64,000 nucleotides of DNA from Vagococcus vulneris (GTDB lineage: Bacteria > Bacillota > Bacilli > Lactobacillales > Vagococcaceae), in assembly GCF_003950515.1 (NCBI RefSeq), contig NZ_NGJS01000008.1, positions 1 through 64,000 on the forward strand, in the 5' to 3' direction. Below are positions 25,641 through 34,726 of this stretch, one piece after another. A model generated the notes under the pieces. The model ran no database searches, was not told the DNA's origin, and saw nothing but the letters and a program-made list of their open reading frames with translations. Each line of letters opens with the position of its first letter. The first letter of the stretch is position 1. The translations under genes and the position numbers were made by a program.

Positions 25641-25663
25641 ATTGTCTAGTCCAATTGTTGACT
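25641..25663 (+). promoter_or_regulatory. NagR-type operator and -35 region upstream of nagA
   Basis: Read on the minus strand, 25656-25641 is AATTGGACTAGACAAT. It matches the Bacillus NagR (YvoA) operator core ATTGGTATAGACAA in about 12 of 14-15 positions. It abuts a plus-strand TTGACT (25658-25663), with TAATTT 17 bases further. Repression relieved by amino-sugar phosphates is inferred. No nagR gene is in the window. Confidence 0.5.
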
Positions 25664-25722
25664 TATAAAATTGATAGTGCTAATTTATAATTATAAAGAC
25701 TGAATGAAAGAAGTTGGTTAAA

Positions 25723-26871
25723 ATGAATACTTTTGTATATGCAGATAAATTTTTTATGAAATCAGGAACTGTCGGACCAGGTTATTTAGAAATAACAAAC
25801 GGTGTTTTCGGTAAATTCAGTAAAGAACGACCAAATAATGCAACCGATATCTTGGATTATTCTGGTCAATGGATTGGTCCTGGTTTGGTGGATACGCACA
25901 TTCACGGCTTTAAAAATCATGATGTAATGGATAATGATGCGGAAGGTTTAAAAAAGATGTCAGAAGCTTTGCTTAGTTGCGGAGTCACTTCTTTTTTGCC
26001 GACGACTTTAACCTCAAGTAGAGAGCGTTTAAAGGCAGTGGCAGAGACAATTGGGAGGACTGCGGATAAAGTGACTGGTGCTAAAATTCAGGGTATATAT
26101 TTTGAAGGCCCTTTTTTTACTGAAAAATATAAAGGTGCGCAAAATCCTTCTTACTTTTCTGACCCTAATATTGATGTGTTTAATGAATGGCAAGAGGCAT
26201 CAGGTGGATTAATTAAAAAAATTGCTTTAGCTCCAGAGCGTGATGGCGTATCTGAATTTGTCGAAGCAATTACAAAAGATGGTGTTGTGGTTGCTTTAGG
26301 CCATAGTGATGCTTCAATGGAAGATGCTCAAGAGGCTGTTATGTCAGGTGCCAGTGTCTTTGTGCATACGTATAACGCTATGCGTGGCTTAAATCATCGT
26401 GAACCCGGTATGGTAGGAGCGGCTATGACGCTGCATAATGTTTTTTGTGAGTTAATTTGTGATGGTCACCATGTTCATCCAGAAGCTGCAGGTTTATTAG
26501 TTAATCAGAAGGGTCATGACCATATTGCTTTAATCACTGACTGTATGATGGCCGGCGGGATGCCTGATGGAAATTATATGCTGGGAGAATTTCCTGTGGT
26601 GGTGGAAAATAACACAGCCCGATTAAAAGAGGGAAATTTAGCAGGTAGTATTTTAAAATTAAAAGAAGCAATAAAAAACGTTGTTGATTGGGAAATAGCG
26701 ACACCAGAACAAGCGGTGATGATGGCTTCATTAGTACCTGCTATAAGTTGTAAAATTGATGATAAATGTGGTTCGTTAACTGAAGGTTATCCGGCAGATT
26801 TTATTGTTTTATCAAAAAAAATGAATTTAAAGGCAACATACCTAGACGGAATTTGCCGTTATGAAGTATAA
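25723..26871 (+). CDS. nagA: N-acetylglucosamine-6-phosphate deacetylase
   Basis: It removes acetate from GlcNAc-6-phosphate, feeding amino sugars from wall recycling or uptake into glucosamine-6-phosphate. It is an amidohydrolase of 382 aa. DTHIHG and the metal-binding EGPF Glu lie in the first half, and LGHSDA and HTYNAM supply His ligands. DGHHVH and ITDCMMAGG carry the remaining His and the catalytic Asp. The preferred start is the ATG at 25723; the longest frame starts at a TTG nine bases earlier, and neither has a strong ribosome binding site (GAAAGAAG). No nagB is adjacent. Confidence 0.94.
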   Translation: MNTFVYADKFFMKSGTVGPGYLEITNGVFGKFSKERPNNATDILDYSGQWIGPGLVDTHIHGFKNHDVMDNDAEGLKKMSEALLSCGVTSFLPTTLTSSRERLKAVAETIGRTADKVTGAKIQGIYFEGPFFTEKYKGAQNPSYFSDPNIDVFNEWQEASGGLIKKIALAPERDGVSEFVEAITKDGVVVALGHSDASMEDAQEAVMSGASVFVHTYNAMRGLNHREPGMVGAAMTLHNVFCELICDGHHVHPEAAGLLVNQKGHDHIALITDCMMAGGMPDGNYMLGEFPVVVENNTARLKEGNLAGSILKLKEAIKNVVDWEIATPEQAVMMASLVPAISCKIDDKCGSLTEGYPADFIVLSKKMNLKATYLDGICRYEV

Positions 26872-26883
26872 TAGATATGTTGA

Positions 26884-26916
26884 ATGCGGTAGCATTTTAC
26901 TGCCGCATCTTTTATT
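26884..26916 (+). terminator. Terminator after nagA
   Basis: ATGCGGTAG (26884-26892) pairs with CTGCCGCAT (26900-26908, one G-U), followed by CTTTTATTT just before the ribosome binding site of the next gene. Confidence 0.7.
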
Positions 26917-26934
26917 TAAAGGAGGAGAATTTTG

Positions 26935-28026
26935 ATGGAACAAGAAAGAATGGCTCGTGTATTAGAACAAATGAAAGAACGCAACATGCCTCAACTATTA
27001 ATTTCTGACCCTGCTACTATTTTCTATTTAACAGGTGTGTCTACAGAAGCTGGAGAGCGCTTACTAACATTAGTGTTAAAAGAAAATGGTAAACATGTGG
27101 CAGTTATTAACAAATTATTTCCTTTAACAAAAGAACAATTAGGTATGCCGGTAGTAAATGTTGACGATATTGATGAAGGATTTGGTATGGGAACTTTAGT
27201 TGAACAGCTAGATACATCTTTACCAATAGCTGTGGATAAAAATTGGGCAGCTCATTTTTTATTAGACTTAATGAAACGTGTTAACCAACCAGTTAGCCAC
27301 TTCGATATTAGCTCAAAAATTACAGATGATATTCGAGCGATTAAATCAAGTGAAGAAATTCAAAAAATGCGCAATGCATCAAAAGATAATGATAAAGCAA
27401 TTGGTGAGCTTGCTGCGCTAGTACCAGAAAAATTAACTGAAGAAGAAATGGGTAGTCGTCTATTAGATATCTATAAGAGTATGGGTAACTCAGGATTTTC
27501 ATTTGATCCAATCGTAGCTTATGGAGCAAATGGTGCAGATCCACATCATATGAATGATGATTCTGTAGTTAAAGATGGCGATAGTATTATATTGGATATC
27601 GGTGGTGTAAAAGATGGCTATTGTTCTGATATGACACGGACATTTTTCTATAAATCTGTATCTGATAAAAGCAGAGATGTTTATGAAACAGTGCTAGAAG
27701 CTAACCTGCGCGGAATTGCAGCTGTCAAACCAGGAGCTACATTCGCAGAAATCGATGCTGCCTGTCGTGATTATATTACTGAAAAGGGCTATGGCGAATA
27801 CTTTACTCATCGTACTGGCCATTTTATTGGTATTCAATGTCATGAAACTGGAGATGTGTCTAGTTCTAATCATACACAAGTTAAACCAGGTATGATTTTT
27901 TCAATAGAACCAGGGATTTATTTACCCGGTGAAGTTGGGGTGCGTATTGAAGATTTAGTGGTAGCAACTGAAGACGGTTGTGAAATACTTAACAATTATC
28001 CAAAAGACTTAACAATTTTAGGTTAG
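26935..28026 (+). CDS. pepQ: Xaa-Pro dipeptidase / aminopeptidase, M24 family
   Basis: This is a metallopeptidase that cleaves Xaa-Pro bonds, important for growth on proline-rich peptides. At 363 aa it has an N-terminal creatinase-like domain (1 to about 125) and a pita-bread domain. The domain has metal ligands in ILDIGG and SDMTRTF (Asp pair), GHFIGIQCHE (His), IEPGIYLPG (Glu) and GVRIEDLV (Glu). The start is ATG 26935 with GGAGGA 8 bases upstream. Whether it is a dipeptidase (PepQ) or aminopeptidase (PepP) is uncertain, but the length favours PepQ-type enzymes. Confidence 0.88.
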   Translation: MEQERMARVLEQMKERNMPQLLISDPATIFYLTGVSTEAGERLLTLVLKENGKHVAVINKLFPLTKEQLGMPVVNVDDIDEGFGMGTLVEQLDTSLPIAVDKNWAAHFLLDLMKRVNQPVSHFDISSKITDDIRAIKSSEEIQKMRNASKDNDKAIGELAALVPEKLTEEEMGSRLLDIYKSMGNSGFSFDPIVAYGANGADPHHMNDDSVVKDGDSIILDIGGVKDGYCSDMTRTFFYKSVSDKSRDVYETVLEANLRGIAAVKPGATFAEIDAACRDYITEKGYGEYFTHRTGHFIGIQCHETGDVSSSNHTQVKPGMIFSIEPGIYLPGEVGVRIEDLVVATEDGCEILNNYPKDLTILG

Positions 28027-28050
28027 AAAATAATAATAAGTCACATAATT

Positions 28051-28104
28051 AAGGCTTTAAATAATACAGTTGTTTGTGCTGTATTGTTTAAAGTCTTTTT
28101 TTTA
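28051..28104 (+). terminator. Terminator after the Xaa-Pro peptidase gene
   Basis: AGGCTTTAAA...AATACAG pairs with CTGTATT...TTTAAAGTCT in a long, slightly bulged stem, followed by eight T residues. Confidence 0.8.
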
Positions 28105-28205
28105 TGTATTAAATTTAGAATTCGTTAGTAAACAATAGAAATAAAAAGGGAGTTTGATATAATAAAATAGAGGATATCTTATGTGATGAGAGGAAGTGTG
28201 AGTGA

Positions 28206-28907
28206 TTGAGTTATGTAGAGGTAAAAAGTGTGTATAAACGCTATCATATGGGTGATAGCATAATTGTTGCAAATAATGGAGTGTCATTTTCTATAGATAA
28301 GGGAGAGTTCGTTGTTATTTTGGGACCAAGTGGTGCTGGTAAATCAACAGTACTGAATATGCTGGGTGGAATGGATAGTTGTGATGAGGGAGAAATATTA
28401 GTTGATGGAACAGATATTGCCAAGTATTCACCAAAAGAATTAACCGGATATCGCAGAGTTGATGTTGGATTTGTCTTTCAATTTTATAATTTAGTTCCTA
28501 ATTTAACTGCAAGAGAAAATGTTGAGTTAGCATCACAAGTAGCACCTAATGCACTTGATGTGGATGACGTTTTGAGACGAGTAAATTTAGAAAAAAGAAA
28601 ACAAAATTTTCCTGCACAATTATCTGGCGGAGAACAACAACGTGTTGCAATTGCTCGTGCACTTGCAAAAAACCCAAAATTATTATTATGCGATGAACCG
28701 ACAGGTGCATTGGATTATGAGACGGGTAAACAAATTTTAGGTATTCTAGAAGACACTTGTCGAACTTTTGATACCACGGTAATTGTTATTACACATAACT
28801 CTGAGATTGCTAAGATGGCTGATAAAGTCATTCGCATTAATGATGCAATAGTAAGAAGTGTTGAAATAAACAGCCAACCTTTGCCAGTTGAAAAAATTGA
28901 ATGGTAG
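28206..28907 (+). CDS. ABC transporter ATP-binding protein (MacB/LolD type)
   Basis: This is a 233-aa ATPase of the type 7 (mechanotransmission) ABC systems. Walker A is GPSGAGKST, the Q-loop region is [13 protein letters not shown], the signature is [15 protein letters not shown] and Walker B is [12 protein letters not shown]. It starts at TTG 28206 with GAGGAAG some distance upstream. It pairs with the large FtsX-type permease that overlaps its end by 7 bases. Such pairs export or detoxify lipids and peptides or act in envelope stress. The substrate is unknown. Confidence 0.9.
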   Translation: MSYVEVKSVYKRYHMGDSIIVANNGVSFSIDKGEFVVILGPSGAGKSTVLNMLGGMDSCDEGEILVDGTDIAKYSPKELTGYRRVDVGFVFQFYNLVPNLTARENVELASQVAPNALDVDDVLRRVNLEKRKQNFPAQLSGGEQQRVAIARALAKNPKLLLCDEPTGALDYETGKQILGILEDTCRTFDTTVIVITHNSEIAKMADKVIRINDAIVRSVEINSQPLPVEKIEW

Positions 28908-31674
28908 GAGGTAATGATACACGTGAAAAAAAAGCATTATATAAATCTGTTTTACGCGAGATATTTCAATCAAAAGCGAGATTCTTATCTATATTGTTGA
29001 TTATTTTTTTAGGTGTTTGTTTTTATGCCGGAATAAAAGCAACTGGTCCTGACATGATGAATACAGCAGATCATTATTATAAAAAACAGAAATTAATGCA
29101 AACTGAAATAACGTCACCTTTAGGTTTTGAGTCAGAAGATATTCACTTATTGTCCCAAGACAAACGAGTTGCTCAAGTAGAAGGCAGCTATCTTCTTGAT
29201 GTTAATCAGAAAGAGGCAAACCAAGTTATTCGTTTAATGTCATACAGTTTACATAATAAGGATCAGCTGAATCAACCAGTTATTGTCAGCGGTCGTCTGC
29301 CCGAAAATGATGGTGAAGTGGTGGCGGATAATCGTGCCTTTGAAACAGAAAAATTAAAATTGGGCGACACATTAAAAATTGAAGATAATGCGGTTAAAAA
29401 CCAACTTCATCAATCGACATTTAAGGTAGTTGGGTTTGTAAACTCACCGTTATATGTTGACCGAGTATCACGTGGAAGTACAATTGTTGGCAAAGGTTCT
29501 GTTGATTATTTTATTTTATTACCAGAAGAAAATTTTAAAAATAATTTATATACTCATTTATATGTGACTTATAAAGATTTAAATCAACTACCTAGTTATT
29601 CGGATAAGTATAATAAAAAATATGAGCAAGATCAAAAGTCTATTGAATATTTATTAAAAGATCGTTCGGATAAAAGAAAAACGGCTAAAATTAATGAAAC
29701 TACAAAAAAAATTAATAATGGTGAAACACAGATAGCGACTGGTTATGAGCGTTTAGAAATTGCACAAAAACAGTTGAATCAGGAAAGTGAAAATTTATCT
29801 ACGAAGAAGAGTCAATTAAAGCAAGCAAAGGCATCTGGTTTATCAGAAACATCCGTTCAAGAAGATGAAATTAGGAAAGCTGAAAAACAATTAGCTGACC
29901 AAAAAACAAAATTGAAAGAGACAGAGACGGATTTAATTCAAGGAAAAAAAAATTTAGTAAATCAACGAAATGATGCTAAGCAGTTAGATAAAGTAGATTA
30001 TCGTTATGTTGGCCGTGAAGATAACGTGGCATATTCTGAATATAAAGATAATGCAAATCGTATTTCATCAATTGCAACGGTCTTCCCAGTATTTTTCTTT
30101 ATGATCGCAGCACTAATTTGTTTAACAACTATGACACGAATGGTAGATGAAAAACGCGGCGAAATCGGAACGCTGAAAGCGTTAGGCTACACTAACTGGG
30201 AAATCGCTCAAAAGTATGTGGTCTATGCATCAGCGGCTAGTTTAATCGGCAGTTTGCTAGGATTGATAGCTGGATATCATGTGTTTCCTTTGGTTATTTA
30301 TAATGCATACGGCAGTTTATATAATCTGCCGCCGGTAATCATTACATATTATTCATCATATGCAATACAATCGATTTTTGTCGCTTTATTATGTACATTG
30401 ATTTCTGCATTAGTTGTTTTAAGAGTTGATTTGTTAAGTACTCCAGCACAACTCATGCGACCAAAAGCACCCAAACCTGGTAAACGTATCTTGTTAGAAC
30501 GAATTTCTTGGTTGTGGCGCAAATTTAACTTTAATCAAAAAGTAACTGCTAGAAACTTGTTTAGGTATAAACAACGAATGTTAATGACCATTTTAGGTAT
30601 TGCTGGATGTATGGCGATGATTATCACTGGTTTTGGAATTAAAGATTCTATTGGTGACATCGTAGGCATACAGTTTTCAAAAATCTGGCATTATGATGCA
30701 ACAGTTGTCTATAATGGAGATGCAAGTCAAGATGAAACAACGTCTTATGAAAAAGTCAGAGATAAATTGCCGTATTACGAGCAAAACTTACTGCTTTCAC
30801 AAAAGACTATTGAAGTTAAAAAACCAAGTTTTAAAAAACATGAAGTGACTTTAGACACGCCTAAAAATGTCAGTCATTTATCTCAGTTTATTACATTTAA
30901 GGATAGAGTATCAGGAGAGAAATATCAGTTAACTGATAATGGCGTAATAATTAATGAAAAATTAGCTGATTTGTTTGATATTCAGGCGGGGGACTCAATC
31001 GAAATCGATGTGGGTGAAGGGGAATTATATAAAGTCAAAGTGGATCATATAGTTGAGAATTATGCGCTTCACTTTATTTATATGACACCGACTTATTATG
31101 AGAAAGTTTTTGATAAAAAACCTGTTTACAACGTTGATTTGCTGAAATTTAAACAGCCGTTAACTAAGAAACAAGAAAATAACTTTGCGGAAAAACTAAT
31201 GGATGAGAAAAACGTTGTTAATGTCAGTTACACAAGTCAAATTGGTGAAGCAATGAGTGACACAATGGGTAGTCTGACAATTGTAGTCTGGGTACTAATT
31301 ATTTCAGCAGCACTGCTTGCATTTATTGTCTTGTATAATCTAACAAATATTAATATTTCGGAGCGTATACGTAGCTATCAACGATAAAGGTTTTAGGTTT
31401 CTATGATCGAGAAGTCACGATGTATGTTTATCGAGAAAATAATATTTTAACTGTTATTGGCATATTAGCTGGCTGTATTTTAGGAAAACTACTGCATGGA
31501 TTTGTGCTTAAGACTGCAGAAGTTGATATAATGATGTTCCCGCCAAATATTCATTGGCAGAGTTATCTTTACTCAGCTTTATTGACGGTTGGATTCTCAC
31601 TTGTTGTAATGCTTTTTATGCATCGGAAATTAAAACATGTTGATATGATTGAAGCATTAAAATCAACAGAGTAA
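28901..31674 (+). pseudogene. Large FtsX-type ABC permease, frameshifted near the C-terminus
   Basis: This large permease of a type 7 ABC system would be about 924 aa if intact. The first frame runs 28901-31387 (828 aa): an N-terminal TM helix, an extracellular domain, a coiled coil at about 265-355, a first FtsX TM block (about 395-510), a second extracellular domain and one more helix near 790. It then ends abruptly after ISERIRSYQR. The other frame continues with LSTIKVLGFYDREVTMYVY and two TM helices to 31674, restoring the conserved FtsX end. One missing base between 31372 and 31373 explains the break. Loss of the last helices should inactivate it, unless this is a sequencing error. Confidence 0.88.
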
Positions 31675-31675
31675 G

Positions 31676-31711
31676 AAAACTGATGAAGCAAAATTTGCTT
31701 CATCAGTTTTT
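31676..31711. terminator. Bidirectional terminator between the ABC permease and FUSC genes
   Basis: AAAACTGATGAAGCAAA (31677-31693) and its complement (31694-31710) form an almost continuous 15-17-bp stem with A and T tracts on both sides. Confidence 0.8.
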
Positions 31712-31726
31712 GAATTATAGAGCCCA

Positions 31727-32326
31727 TTAATTATCAGCACTGTTTTTATTATGTTGAAGTTCTTTAATTTCTTGTTCTAGTTTATTGATTTCATTGCGTT
31801 TATTTATTATTTTAATTTTCTTTTCTCTAATCGTTTCAAGTCTATCTTCTAAAGGAGATTTAATCAAAAGATTTAAACCAATGGCGAAAAACGTCCCAAT
31901 AAAGGTGTCGATGACACGATGAAACGCATATAAAAAAGACTCTTCTTTGGGAATTGAGAAGGTAATAAATAAAAGTGTCGCTACACCGCCGATAATACCG
32001 GCTTCATTTTTTAAACTAATTGAAATAATAATAGTTAGAGCAACAAATAATGGAACTAGTAATGTTTCAGCAACTATCTTGTTTGATAATTCTTGATGCA
32101 AGAGATAGTAGAAAAAGGCATTAATACCGCCAATTGTATTACCAATAATTCGAGATTTACCAAAGGTGACTGTTGAAGGTAAATCCTCTCTTAGTGCGAA
32201 AACAGCACTTAAGGTAGCAACCATGGGAGATCCTCTATTTGTTAAGTAGAAGAAAATGATACAGCCCATAACTGCAAGTGATGTTTTTAGGGTCCTAAGA
32301 CCAAAATGAAATCGACCATAATGCAT
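31727..32326 (-). CDS. FUSC/aromatic acid exporter-like membrane protein (short)
   Basis: This 199-aa protein begins HYGRFHFGLRTLKTSLAV, typical of the ArAE_1/FUSC N-terminal membrane domain. It has about six TM helices to residue 160, then a coiled-coil tail of about 40 residues (LEDRLETIREKKIKIINKRNE region). It has only the membrane domain, without the cytoplasmic domain found in the longer paralogue at 33107-34072. It may export organic acids or be a stress protein; the substrate is unknown. It lies 22 bases downstream of the lipoprotein gene on the same strand and is probably co-transcribed with it. Confidence 0.75.
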   Translation of the reverse strand: MHYGRFHFGLRTLKTSLAVMGCIIFFYLTNRGSPMVATLSAVFALREDLPSTVTFGKSRIIGNTIGGINAFFYYLLHQELSNKIVAETLLVPLFVALTIIISISLKNEAGIIGGVATLLFITFSIPKEESFLYAFHRVIDTFIGTFFAIGLNLLIKSPLEDRLETIREKKIKIINKRNEINKLEQEIKELQHNKNSADN

Positions 32327-32348
32327 GATATCCCTCCCCGATTATCAC

Positions 32349-32978
32349 TTATTGTTTGGTCACAGATGCTTCTTTTTGGAAGTTGTTGATTAGTTCTAAA
32401 CTGTAATCGATATTTCCAAGTGTTTCATCACTGTTTAGTAAAATTGAACCATTAGTGCGATCAATCATAGATCGCTCAGTTTGCAGATTATTAACTGGTA
32501 ATGATGAATATAATTTGTCTTCTATTGTAGTGACAGAGTCAAGATTTAAAAGAAATGCTTCGTAGTTGTTAATGATAATATTAATGCTGTTGGCAATCAA
32601 AGTTAGTTTCTGATTATCCACATCTACCGCCTCTTTTTTAGCAATATTGGTTAGATTTTTTTGTGCTTTCTTTAAATTTTTCTGACTTTCGGTTAATTGA
32701 TCGATTAGTTCAAGTCGCTTTTGTACATTTGTGTAAAGTTTTCCTTCATTTGTTTGATAAAGTCCGCTTTCAGGATGCTCCTTCAAATCATCATCAAATG
32801 CATTTTTGGATTGTCTGGTTAGGTCGATAAGACGATTTATTTGTTTTTTTTCAGTTGCTAATTCTTTCTTTAAATCGTTTGTTGCACTTAAAGAAGCGTC
32901 TAACTCTTGAGTAATACCGCAACCCGCCAAAACTAAAATAAAAAAGGCTGATAAAATAAAAGATGTTATTCGTTTCAA
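32349..32978 (-). CDS. YkyA-like cell-wall-binding lipoprotein
   Basis: This is a 209-aa lipoprotein with signal peptide and lipobox LAGC (Cys at about residue 20). The mature part is almost wholly alpha-helical/coiled coil (ATEKKQINRLIDLTRQSKNA and QKNLKKAQKNLTNIAKKE stretches), like the YkyA (PF10368) family. I place the start at TTG 32978 with GGAGG exactly 7 bases upstream. The longest frame to 33011 adds 11 residues without a ribosome binding site. It forms a pair with the short FUSC-type gene and is divergent from the long one, suggesting a common envelope function. Confidence 0.65.
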   Translation of the reverse strand: MKRITSFILSAFFILVLAGCGITQELDASLSATNDLKKELATEKKQINRLIDLTRQSKNAFDDDLKEHPESGLYQTNEGKLYTNVQKRLELIDQLTESQKNLKKAQKNLTNIAKKEAVDVDNQKLTLIANSINIIINNYEAFLLNLDSVTTIEDKLYSSLPVNNLQTERSMIDRTNGSILLNSDETLGNIDYSLELINNFQKEASVTKQ

Positions 32979-33039
32979 GGAAATTCCTCCTTCACCTATA
33001 AATACTATCATATACGATAATTGTTTATTCGGCTAGTAT

Positions 33040-33068
33040 TTGACGTAATCATAAAACTCCTTTTTAAT
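33040..33068 (+). promoter_or_regulatory. Promoter of the long FUSC-type gene
   Basis: TTGACG (33040-33045), 17-base spacer, TTTAAT (33063-33068), 39 bases before the start codon. The region is shared with the divergent lipoprotein gene. Confidence 0.45.
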
Positions 33069-33106
33069 AGATATAAATATATTTTTAAGGATAAGAGGGT
33101 GATTAT

Positions 33107-34072
33107 TTGAAAATTGGATTAAGAACAATAAAAACGGTTATTGCTTCTGTAGTTTCTATTTTACTAGCTGATTATCTAGGGTTACAGTTTGCTTCTACAG
33201 CAGGTATTATTGCAATTTTAAGTGTGACTACTACAAAGAAATCATCATTTAAAGTTGGAATTGGCAGAATCTTAGCTTTGATGGCGGCAACAATAATTGC
33301 TTATGTATGCTATTATTTGGTTGGATATAATGCATTTTCGTTTGGTCTTTTTTTATTAGTTTATATCCCAATAGCAGCTAAATTTAAAGTGGTTGAAGCA
33401 ATCCCAGTTAATTCTGTGTTAGTTACGCATTTTTTAAATGCTGGAGAGATGACAATGGGATTAGTCGCGAATGCTTTCGGTTTACTAATCATTGGTGTTG
33501 GATCAGCTTTGTTGGCTAATTTATATATGCCAAATGTTGAAAAAGAAATTCAAAAAAATAAAAAGATTATTGATGATACGATTAAATTAATTCTTTTAAA
33601 ATTATCTAATACGCTGATTAGTCGATCAAACTATTTAGAGTGCGAATTATTAATTGAAGGATTATCAAAAAGTATCAAGCAAGGAAAAACATATGCGCAA
33701 AATCATTATGATAATCAATTAATTGCCAGTGATGGCTATCATATTGAGTATTTTCAAATGCGTCGAATGCAGCTCTCTGTTTTGGAAGCTATGCTTCATT
33801 TGATTCGTAATATTCACGTGAGTTCTGATGTTGCAGAAGATACAGCTACATTACTGCAAAATATTTCAGAGAGTTATCGTGAAGATAATGATGGTCAAGC
33901 ATTAATCAGGCAAATTAATCGTGTATATCAAATGTATGAGAAAAAACCTTTACCAGTAAGTCGCGAAGAGTTTGAAAATCGTGCAAAGTTATTTCAATTA
34001 TTAAATGAAATTCAGGTCTTCATCGATATAAAGGTTAATTTCAGTCAGCCGGATGATACAGGAATTGTTTAA
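33107..34072 (+). CDS. Aromatic acid exporter family protein with C-terminal domain
   Basis: At 321 aa, the N-terminal half (about 1-145) is an ArAE_1 membrane domain (KIGLRTIKTVIASVVSILLAD at the start, about six TM helices). The C-terminal half is a soluble helical domain of the ArAE_1_C type. It starts at TTG 33107 with GAGGG 7 bases upstream. It is a paralogue of the shorter protein encoded at 31727-32326, and the two are separated by a lipoprotein gene. The substrate is unknown. Related Gram-positive proteins are known only by family. Confidence 0.82.
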   Translation: MKIGLRTIKTVIASVVSILLADYLGLQFASTAGIIAILSVTTTKKSSFKVGIGRILALMAATIIAYVCYYLVGYNAFSFGLFLLVYIPIAAKFKVVEAIPVNSVLVTHFLNAGEMTMGLVANAFGLLIIGVGSALLANLYMPNVEKEIQKNKKIIDDTIKLILLKLSNTLISRSNYLECELLIEGLSKSIKQGKTYAQNHYDNQLIASDGYHIEYFQMRRMQLSVLEAMLHLIRNIHVSSDVAEDTATLLQNISESYREDNDGQALIRQINRVYQMYEKKPLPVSREEFENRAKLFQLLNEIQVFIDIKVNFSQPDDTGIV

Positions 34073-34166
34073 AGAATAATTTACTTACTATCATGATAGA
34101 TGCTTTTTAAGCATAAAAAGAGTAAAATGAACTATAACAGTTAAATTATGGAAGGGATGGTTTTCT

Positions 34167-34712
34167 ATGCATCAAGCTATTGTAAATATTATGCTAGATA
34201 GAATTAAAGATCAATTTTTTAATGAACAATTGTTTTGTGAACAGTTTTTAAAAGTACCTATGTCTGATTGGGAAAACTGGAAAACAGGTAAAATGAACTT
34301 ACCCACAGAATATATGCAAAAAATGAAAAGTCTTTTTTCAGATTATGAATGGATGCTGATTCAAAAAATAGCACGTCAGGCTATCCTGTTTCCTGAAAAA
34401 AGAAATTATGTTGTAACTGAATATAAGCGGCTAAAAGCTGTTATTGCTAAAAATTGGCTTCGTGCAGGTTTAGCAAAAGTAGAATTGATTACAAATCAGG
34501 GATCAGTGGATGTTTATGGACCAAATCAAAAAGATCATGTGACTTTGCGGGTCATATCTAACTATCAAGAGTGGGGATATGATGATATATTAGAGTTTTT
34601 CCTACCTGGTATCGTGCAAGAACAGATTGCAGAAGCAAAAGTAGATTTATTGGATTGGGTTGACGAAAATTTAAGTGATACTTACATTATTCAAGTAGAT
34701 GAGGAAGATTAG
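34167..34712 (+). CDS. Conserved-looking protein with a possible N-terminal HTH
   Basis: I do not recognise this 181-aa protein. The first 60 residues (LKVPMSDWENWKTGKMNLP, then YMQKMKSLF) have the spacing of a degenerate Cro/XRE-like helix-turn-helix. The C-terminal part is a mixed alpha/beta acidic domain ending IIQVDEED. It has no signal peptide or TM segment. The ATG has GGAAGGG about 8 bases upstream. It lies 14 bases before the D,D-carboxypeptidase gene and is probably co-transcribed with the two wall enzymes, so it could be their regulator or partner. Confidence 0.6.
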   Translation: MHQAIVNIMLDRIKDQFFNEQLFCEQFLKVPMSDWENWKTGKMNLPTEYMQKMKSLFSDYEWMLIQKIARQAILFPEKRNYVVTEYKRLKAVIAKNWLRAGLAKVELITNQGSVDVYGPNQKDHVTLRVISNYQEWGYDDILEFFLPGIVQEQIAEAKVDLLDWVDENLSDTYIIQVDEED

Positions 34713-34726
34713 GAGTTTTATAAAGT

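Noticed and set aside
25600-25650. Catabolite-responsive element upstream of nagA
   Set aside because: The AT-rich TGAAAAAAACGTGATAA stretch has only partial agreement with the cre consensus and poor symmetry.
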